Positions 7,601-10,183 of a stretch of DNA of 10,183 nt are shown piece by piece. The position numbers and the translations under genes were made by a program. The DNA is from Ichthyophonus hoferi (lineage: Eukaryota > Opisthokonta > Ichthyosporea > Ichthyophonida > Ichthyophonidae). The DNA is taken from positions 26,882 through 37,064 of the forward strand of contig NAOQ01000210.1 of the NCBI GenBank assembly GCA_002751075.1. The letters are read 5' to 3'. The notes under the pieces were generated by a model. The model searched no databases. It was not told the origin of the DNA and worked only from the letters and a program-made list of their open reading frames with translations. Each line of letters starts with the position of its first letter. Within the stretch, counting starts at the first letter, position 1.

Positions 7601-9986
7601 GGTAATAATAATATAATTGAAGTTATAGATAGACAGATATGTATATGTATATGCATGTATATTTACTATAATATTAATACAGACACACATATATATATAG
7701 ATAAGTAGATAAATTTACAGATAGATCCAAATGAATGTGTGTATATTTAATATATAGTAACATATCCATCACTTTATCTCTTTCAGGTAAAAGGCAAGAA
7801 CAAACTGGTTCCCCGTTTGCTAGGAATATCACGTGATCGTGTGATGCGAGTGGATGAGGTAACCAAGGAGGTGGTGAAGTCCTGGCCAATAACAACCGTA
7901 CGACGCTGGGCGGCGTCTCCTAATAGGTTAGTTGGATTATTTTTTACTAAATTAATATTTGCCTATTATTATTAGTCCCGTATTTTTTCTGCATTAAAAA
8001 ATATAAAGGTTTTTGTTTACTCTAAATTTAAATTTAAATTTAAGTTTAAGTACAATTTAAATTTAAAATTTTCAGCAATATATATATATGCTTTAGGGCT
8101 AATAATTGCAAAATTCTACAATTAAAGCTAATAATAAATATAATCGCCGATAATTAGATGGCTTGGTGAGATCTTATGCTAATCATAGTACAAGAGATCA
8201 ACAATCTGCGATCAAACCATTAGAACTTGCGATTGTGGCAATAAAGGATTAACCTTTTTAATGAAATGCTACTGTAATCTGAGACCAGTTTTTTGTTTAT
8301 GATATTCTAATATTCTAATATATATATATATATCTATATTAGGTCAATTAAAATTTATGTAACTGCTTAGATAATCTATTCATTTCAAGCTTTATATATA
8401 TAGTCATACCTAGACCACACCAATCTAACTTCTCATTGGCTTCACAGCTTTACCTTAGATTTAGGAGACTATGCCGATGAATTTTACTCCGTTCAAACCT
8501 CAGAAGGGGAGACAATCGCATCTTTGATTGGAGGATATGTAGATTTTATCCTACGAAAGAAAAAAGACTCTGAGAGAAACCATGATGACGATGATGATTA
8601 TCTAAATCTACCAGCCAATGAAAGCACTCATTCTATGAATAGCGCAACCAATAAATTCAGGGGAGCAAAGGGGATGAGTGGGATGGTGATTGGTCGATCT
8701 AATGATGATGCAAGACGTATGGGAGTTATACAGGGTACACAAGGTGGAATTACGGCCACCACACGTACTGGGATTAAAGCTTTGACATATGGCGGGGATC
8801 ATGGCAATGTTCAGGGAGGGTTTGATGATCAGAATGCCAATGGTGGTCGGAATAGTAGGGCTATCACTGATGGAACCGATGTTGATTCAATGGCTAGGGT
8901 TAGTAATAATTTGTGATTGGAGGGTATTTTTGAGGGTTTAAGGGTTTAGGAGTTTTTTGGGTTCATGTAATTGTTTGCATGTGTTTCATAATATAAATGA
9001 ATATTATATAACAATATAACTATACTATGTTTTATATTTTAACTATTTGCTTTTTTATTTATTTATAGAATGTGCTAGTTTATATTGGCTATGTTATTTT
9101 ATGTTTTTAAACTATTAGTGGTTATTTACTACTCATTATTTATTGTTAGCAAACAAATATTCATTTAATTTAAATATTTCTTTGTACACTACAGCTACGC
9201 TTATTTAATGTTATTATTAATTGCTATTACTATTAACGTTATTATTACTATTGTGTACATACATACATAGGCAGCATACCTAGTAAGTGTGAAATCTAAA
9301 TCAAATACACCAATTTGTTATCTGTTATAATATTACCATAACATTATAATGGTATAATTGATTATCCTGAATGTAATCGTGAAAAGCCCCAAAATTTCTT
9401 CTTTAATTACAATTATGGTCTAATTAATTGCTACTATTTAGAGGTTCTATATAACCTCATTAGTACGCATGAAAGGCATTCTCTGATTTTGACGTCATTA
9501 TGACTTAATAATGCCATCATGTCATATACCTTTTATTGCTACTTGCTTTTTAATTTATTATTCTATATTTGTGGTTGGAGTTTTATCTCACTAATTATTA
9601 CTTATTTATTTGAAAATTTTAAGTTTAATTAGGATATATGATTGGTAGTTAACTAATTTATACTATATTGTATCATTTACGCCAATCCAGAACAAAGAAA
9701 AATTATCAGCCACTAGGTTTGCCTTGCAAGGCCACATCCAATCAGGTTACACTATTATAAATTCATGTACTGCCGATCTCAATATTGCGATCTCACTCCC
9801 ACCAATGGAAAATGATCCGGTTGCCATGGCCTGGAAAAAGGGACAATTAACCGACAGCTGCCGTATGATATCTGCCCAATTAGTATCGTTAGGTGCTACC
9901 ACTGCTCAAGTTATGTTGCTGACTAGTTCACCTAGAGACCAAGATAATATGGATAGGTCAGGGAAGGCTGTAGTGTCGTTAGCAAG
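3255..9986 (+). CDS. TLN: Talin (5' part: FERM head, linker and start of rod domain R1), ten exons
   Basis: Talin is the cytoplasmic adaptor that activates integrins through its FERM head and links them to actin through its rod. Ten exons join in a continuous frame: 3255-3314, 3779-3955, 4275-4437, 4816-4917, 6177-6319, 6716-6843, 7427-7601, 7787-7926, 8448-8898 and 9691-9986. They give about 612 residues: F0 (1 to about 83), F1 (84-200), F2 (201-308), F3 (309-402), linker (403 to about 515) and R1 (from about 516). Diagnostic stretches include VYDACRI, LKTYGMSFFLVKEK, GKNKLVPRLLGI and RRWAASP. Across the head, residue numbers run two behind human TLN1, so L323, R356 and W357 correspond to integrin-contacting L325, R358 and W359. 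Full-length talins have about 2,500 residues, so most of the rod lies beyond the right edge. No exon carries a stop or frameshift. Symbol is by family; a one-talin or two-talin species cannot be told apart. Confidence 0.95.
3315..3552 (+). repeat. 35-bp minisatellite in intron 1, starting at the splice donor
   Basis: About six and a half tandem copies of a 35-bp unit containing ATATCGGGTCGGGTTATG can be read. The ATG of successive units lies at 3367, 3402, 3437, 3473, 3508 and 3543, giving steps of 35, 35, 36, 35 and 35. A degenerate first copy begins with GTCGGG at 3319, inside the GCAAGT donor hexamer. The copies are contiguous, with no unique spacers. Confidence 0.9.
3553..3778 (+). other. 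TLN: Remainder of talin intron 1
   Basis: This AT-rich intron sequence has no gene. It ends in TTGTGTCACAG, the acceptor for exon 2. A short open frame that begins in the minisatellite and crosses this stretch is not conserved-looking and is rejected. Confidence 0.7.
3779..3955 (+). CDS. TLN: Talin exon 2: most of FERM subdomain F0
   Basis: This exon codes residues 21-79, phase 0 at both ends. It contains FESSITVYDACRIVQEKI, followed by ANGLYMANDNYKKGKWL and NLDYYDIKSG, matching FEPSTMVYDACRIIRERI, GLFLSDDDPKKGIWL and ALDYYMLRNG of vertebrate talin. F0 is a ubiquitin-like fold that binds Rap1 in talin. The acceptor is GTGTCACAG and the donor GTACGT at 3956. Confidence 0.95.
3956..4274 (+). 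other. TLN: Talin intron 2, with TTR triplet repeats
   Basis: This intron joins exon 2 (donor GTACGT) to exon 3 (acceptor GGTAACAG). From about 4049 to 4146 it is a degenerate ATT/GTT trinucleotide repeat with a nine-base T run. A perfect palindrome follows. No gene is seen. Confidence 0.85.
4134..4172. repeat. 18-bp perfect inverted repeat with 3-base loop
   Basis: The 18 bases at 4134-4151 are the exact reverse complement of 4155-4172, separated by TCG. The left arm ends ATATAAAAT and the right arm starts ATTTTATAT. In the intron 2 transcript this would make a tight hairpin of A-U pairs. Only the outer third is explained by the neighbouring ATT repeat. Confidence 0.9.
4275..4437 (+). CDS. 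TLN: Talin exon 3: end of F0 and first half of F1
   Basis: This exon codes residues 80-133 plus one base. EILEYKTRYRPLKVILMDE matches vertebrate TMEYRKKQRPLKIRMLDG, and the rest (LRIDDSCNVGQIIDSICAKI, then NHSEEFSLA) matches the first half of F1. The 3' border is inferred. The GT at 4442-4443 cannot join in frame to exon 4, whereas GCAAGT at 4438-4443 leaves phase 1 and joins exactly to the acceptor at 4815. A very small extra exon cannot be excluded, because vertebrate F1 has a few more residues here. Confidence 0.9.
4438..4815 (+). other. TLN: Talin intron 3, inferred GC-AG intron with microsatellites
   Basis: The intron starts GCAAGT and ends CTATTTAG. It holds an (AT) run at 4602-4624 and a block of CAATA/AATAT pentamers from about 4684 to 4766. 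No coding sequence was recognised between them. Confidence 0.7.
4602..4766. repeat. AT dinucleotide run and CAATA/AATAT pentamer repeat
   Basis: A perfect AT dinucleotide run fills 4602-4624. From 4684, pentamers drift from CAATA through CAATG to AATAT, reaching about 4766. Both lie in intron 3, so length changes would not touch the protein. Confidence 0.85.
4816..4917 (+). CDS. TLN: Talin exon 4: F1 loop
   Basis: This exon codes residues 134-167 and one base of 168. It reads YISPKTDGI, then GDGKAKKQAKDMAKLQEKL, ending AIDG. It corresponds to the long flexible loop inside F1 that, in vertebrate talin, is basic, can become helical at acidic membranes and is phosphorylated. The equivalent of vertebrate KKMEKLKQKL is AKDMAKLQEKL. 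From the preceding Ser-Leu to the following Trp there are 37 residues, against 43 in human TLN1, and the ELMEEKKEEITGT part has no clear counterpart. The donor GTAAGT at 4918 is canonical. Confidence 0.85.
4918..5556 (+). other. TLN: Talin intron 4, first part
   Basis: This is AT-rich intron sequence. A purine-rich GATATA repeat occupies about 5121-5259 and is listed separately. No coding sequence was recognised on the plus strand. Confidence 0.7.
5121..5259. repeat. GATATA/GATAGA hexanucleotide repeat
   Basis: Degenerate GATATA, GATAGA and GATAAG units follow one another across about 140 bases in intron 4. The plus strand is almost free of C here. Confidence 0.85.
5557..5641 (-). CDS. Possible antisense terminal exon inside talin intron 4
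   Basis: On the minus strand a strong polypyrimidine tract ends in TTTTTTAG at 5642. After one phase base it is followed by 27 open codons (FQIVISKRRANMKQVSVMEA, ending LQDLFFS) and a TAG at 5557-5559. The block is clearly richer in G and C than the surrounding intron. A GTAAGT at 6046-6041 on the same strand has the matching phase, and the codons just before it (QKFIPNK) are open, so an intron of about 405 bases is possible. I do not recognise the protein and found no start exon. It could be a nested gene, a gene relic or chance. Confidence 0.3.
5642..6176 (+). other. TLN: Talin intron 4, last part, with CTAATTA-rich sequence
   Basis: From about 5760 the intron is rich in ACTAATTA and TAATTAGT words. 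One perfect 7-base hairpin is at 5834-5850. An exact 15-base word starting ATTAATTAAC occurs at 5972-5986 and again at 6149-6163. The second copy contributes CACTAAC at 6158-6164, a good branch point 12 bases before the ATGCAG acceptor. Confidence 0.6.
6177..6319 (+). CDS. TLN: Talin exon 5: end of F1 and F1-F2 junction
   Basis: This exon codes residues 168-215. LWLNHEKSLQEQGVKE and RLRKKFFFSDHDID, then NNPVQNNLIYLQ, match vertebrate NWLDHGRTLREQGVEE, LLRRKFFYSDQNVD and RDPVQLNLLYVQ. The two bases after ATGCAG complete the glycine codon begun in exon 4. The exon ends in phase 0 at CAG, followed by GTAGGT. Confidence 0.95.
6320..6715 (+). other. TLN: Talin intron 5
   Basis: A GT-AG intron with donor GTAGGT and acceptor AATACAG. 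The sequence is AT-rich, and no repeat, gene or RNA was recognised. Confidence 0.85.
6716..6843 (+). CDS. TLN: Talin exon 6: first half of F2
   Basis: This exon codes residues 216-257 and two bases of 258. SRNDIVQGFHPISLDEA, then VQFAALQCQIQLGNYN, matches vertebrate ARDDILNGSHPVSFDKA and CEFAGFQCQIQFGPHN, the acyl-CoA-binding-protein-like helical F2 subdomain. The donor is GTACGT at 6844, splitting the glutamate codon. Confidence 0.95.
6844..7426 (+). other. TLN: Talin intron 6
   Basis: Its first 150 bases are a degenerate GTATAT/TGTGTA tract. A diverged tandem repeat follows (separate entry). The 3' end has a textbook branch point TACTAAC at 7401-7407, 20 bases before the TTGTAG acceptor at 7421-7426. 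An ATG at 7413 is intronic and not a start. Confidence 0.85.
6989..7380. repeat. Diverged tandem repeat, four copies of about 90-112 bp
   Basis: Four related segments start near 6989, 7101, 7191 and 7286. Each begins with a TATATAGGA-like word followed by GCATA/ACATA. It then has TTTTAAAATATAATATA, a TATAAATTT or GAATTTT stretch, and finally CTACCTATGAC or CTGCCAATGAC. The third copy instead carries a GC-rich hairpin, TCCGC-GTGA-GCGGA, at 7271-7284. Copies have diverged substantially, so the array looks old. Confidence 0.6.
7427..7601 (+). CDS. TLN: Talin exon 7: second half of F2 and start of F3
   Basis: This exon codes residues 258-316. LQQYLPDRFVQVKDI, HNKLKGVNDLHSKYRYL and LKTYGMSFFLVKEK match vertebrate LKDFLPKEYVKQKGE, HKNCGQMSEIEAKVRYV and LKTYGVSFFLVKEK. 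LKTYG-SFFLVKEK is among the most conserved stretches of any talin. K314 aligns with human K316, a residue implicated in phosphoinositide binding. A run of nine T bases at 7581-7588 and its flank encodes Phe-Phe. The donor is GTAATA, weaker than the others. Confidence 0.95.
7602..7786 (+). other. TLN: Talin intron 7
   Basis: This is the shortest intron, 185 bases, with TAGATAGACA and TATGTATATG microsatellite pieces. It ends in a good polypyrimidine tract and acceptor, CTTTATCTCTTTCAG. Confidence 0.9.
7787..7926 (+). CDS. TLN: Talin exon 8: F3 core with integrin-binding site
   Basis: This exon codes residues 317-362 and two bases of S363. VKGKNKLVPRLLGI, RVMRVDEVTKEVVKSW and VRRWAASPNS match vertebrate MKGKNKLVPRLLGI, CVMRVDEKTKEVIQEW and IKRWAASPKS. 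F3 is the PTB-like fold that binds the membrane-proximal region and NPxY motif of beta-integrin tails. K320, K322, L323, R356 and W357 align with human K322, K324, L325, R358 and W359, so the binding surface is kept. V341 stands at the position of human K343, a proposed lipid contact. The exon is markedly less AT-rich than its introns. The donor is GTTAGT. Confidence 0.95.
7927..8447 (+). other. TLN: Talin intron 8
   Basis: The intron contains a self-complementary AAATTT repeat at about 8023-8074 and a less AT-rich block at 8150-8290 (separate entry). An (AT) run lies near 8318-8331. TCTAAC at 8424-8429 is a fair branch point for the CTTCACAG acceptor. Confidence 0.85.
8150..8290 (+). mobile_element. 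Possible degenerate tRNA-derived SINE fragment or coding relic in intron 8
   Basis: This block stands out by composition. TGGCTTGGTGAG near 8160 resembles a pol III A box, and CTGCGATCAAACC about 45 bases later weakly resembles a B box, at tRNA-like spacing. No clean cloverleaf folds. The same block has an open plus-strand frame of about 33 codons (beginning DGLVRSYANHSTRDQQ) ending in TAA. It cannot be an alternative talin exon, because the frame required by exon 8 meets a stop. No target-site duplication or A-rich tail was found. Confidence 0.2.
8448..8898 (+). CDS. TLN: Talin exon 9: end of F3 and long head-rod linker
   Basis: This exon codes residues 363-513. SFTLDLGDYADEFYSVQTSE, then GETIASLIGGYVDFILRKKK, completes F3 and matches vertebrate SFTLDFGDYQDGYYSVQTTE and GEQIAQLIAGYIDIILKKKK. 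From residue 403 the protein changes to a disordered linker: an acidic run D409-D413, then Gly-, Asn-, Thr- and Asp-rich sequence such as GTQGGITATTRTG. In vertebrates the linker carries the calpain site and is about 80 residues; here it is roughly 110 and shows no similar site. The donor GTTAGT at 8899 leaves phase 0. Reading on would reach a TGA at 8914. Confidence 0.95.
8899..9690 (+). other. TLN: Talin intron 9, with palindromic CRE-like site
   Basis: This 792-base intron is AT-rich, with no gene seen. It holds TGACGTCA at 9490-9497, the full palindromic cAMP-response/ATF site. A hairpin, GAGGTT-CTATAT-AACCTC, is at 9441-9458. It ends CCAATCCAG at 9690. Confidence 0.8.
9490..9497. promoter_or_regulatory. 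Palindromic CRE/ATF motif in intron 9
   Basis: TGACGTCA is the perfect eight-base CREB/ATF consensus, which is infrequent in sequence this AT-rich. It is followed at once by TTATGACTTAA, an AP-1-like half. Intronic enhancers are common, but binding is only inferred. Confidence 0.25.
9691..9986 (+). CDS. TLN: Talin exon 10: start of rod bundle R1
   Basis: This exon codes residues 514-611 and two bases of 612. SATRFALQGHIQSGYTII, LPPMENDPVAMAWKKGQ and LVSLGATTAQVMLLT match vertebrate R1 pieces SAQQALTGTINSSMQAV, LPPLGQDAASKAWRKNK and VDAITAGTASVVNLT. W561 of AWKK is the conserved R1 tryptophan. R1 is the first helical bundle of the mechanosensitive, vinculin-binding rod. The exon begins in phase 0 after CCAATCCAG and ends GCAAG before GTATAG at 9987, where similarity to talin stops. 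The rest of the rod lies outside the window. Confidence 0.92.
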
Positions 9987-10183
9987 GTATAGGTATATGT
10001 ATAGGTATATGTATAAGTATAAGTATAAGTATAGGTATATGTATATGTATAAGTATAGGTATATGTATATGTATAAGTATAGGTATATGTATATGTATAA
10101 GTATAAGTATAGGTATATGTATATGTATAAGTATAGGTATATGTATATGTATAAGTATAGGTATATGTATATGTATATGTATA
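9987..10183 (+). repeat. GTATAN hexamer repeat forming the start of intron 10
   Basis: The repeat begins exactly at the inferred donor and runs to the window edge in uninterrupted hexamers GTATAG, GTATAT and GTATAA. These are partly arranged as a 24-base higher-order unit (GTATAG-GTATAT-GTATAT-GTATAA). Every GTATAG followed by GTATAT recreates AG|GTATAT, a donor-like sequence. In the talin frame the repeat reads Tyr alternating with Arg, Lys or Met and has no stop. Confidence 0.95.

Noticed and set aside
7674-7895. 73-codon minus-strand open frame
   Set aside because: Shadow of talin exon 8 plus microsatellite.
8608-8802. 64-codon minus-strand open frame
   Set aside because: Shadow of the linker part of talin exon 9.
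8899-8916. Talin ending at the TGA after exon 9 as a short head-only protein
   Set aside because: GTTAGT at 8899 is a good donor and exon 10 continues in frame with clear R1 similarity; a retained-intron form is possible but unsupported.
1-10183. Retroviral, LTR, Polinton or other virus-like remains
   Set aside because: No reverse transcriptase, integrase, capsid-like or terminal repeat signal was recognised on either strand.

Overview
This is an AT-rich nuclear eukaryotic window, probably from an animal. Its core is the 5' part of a talin gene on the + strand. Ten exons (3255-9986) encode the complete FERM head (F0, F1, F2, F3), the head-rod linker and the start of the first rod helical bundle (R1). 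Talin occurs in animals and their amoeboid and unicellular relatives. The close match to animal talin, the many short introns and the abundance of microsatellites suggest an early-branching animal, but the species cannot be named from the sequence. Exon borders were placed by reading-frame continuity, remembered vertebrate talin sequence, and splice signals. The gene runs off the right edge.

Left part (1-3254). It is mostly AT-rich intergenic DNA. It holds a low-confidence coding-like stretch on the - strand near 150-311. It also holds a small secreted-protein gene or pseudogene at 932-1369, with an N-terminal signal peptide, scattered cysteines and a hydrophobic GPI-signal-like tail. Its coding blocks lie in two frames. 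Three AATAAA signals follow it. The stretch 1620-3180 is AT-rich with ACAT and TTATA microsatellites. A pyrimidine-rich zone with two CCAAT boxes precedes the talin start.

Talin part (3255-10183). Two of the ten introns (1 and 3) appear to start with GC (GCAAGT) instead of GT. A 35-bp minisatellite begins at the donor of intron 1, and a GTATAN repeat begins at the donor of intron 10. That last repeat keeps the talin frame open to the window edge and carries several donor-like sites spaced in multiples of six. The introns also contain an 18-bp perfect palindrome, a diverged repeat of about 95 bp, a possible degenerate tRNA-derived SINE, and a possible antisense terminal exon inside intron 4.

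Function. Talin joins integrin cytoplasmic tails to actin. The integrin-binding residues of F3 (equivalents of human L325, R358 and W359) are present, so the head looks functional. The F1 loop and the head-rod linker are unlike vertebrate talin: the loop is short and lysine-rich, and the linker is longer and glycine-rich. No viral, retroviral or CRISPR element was seen.
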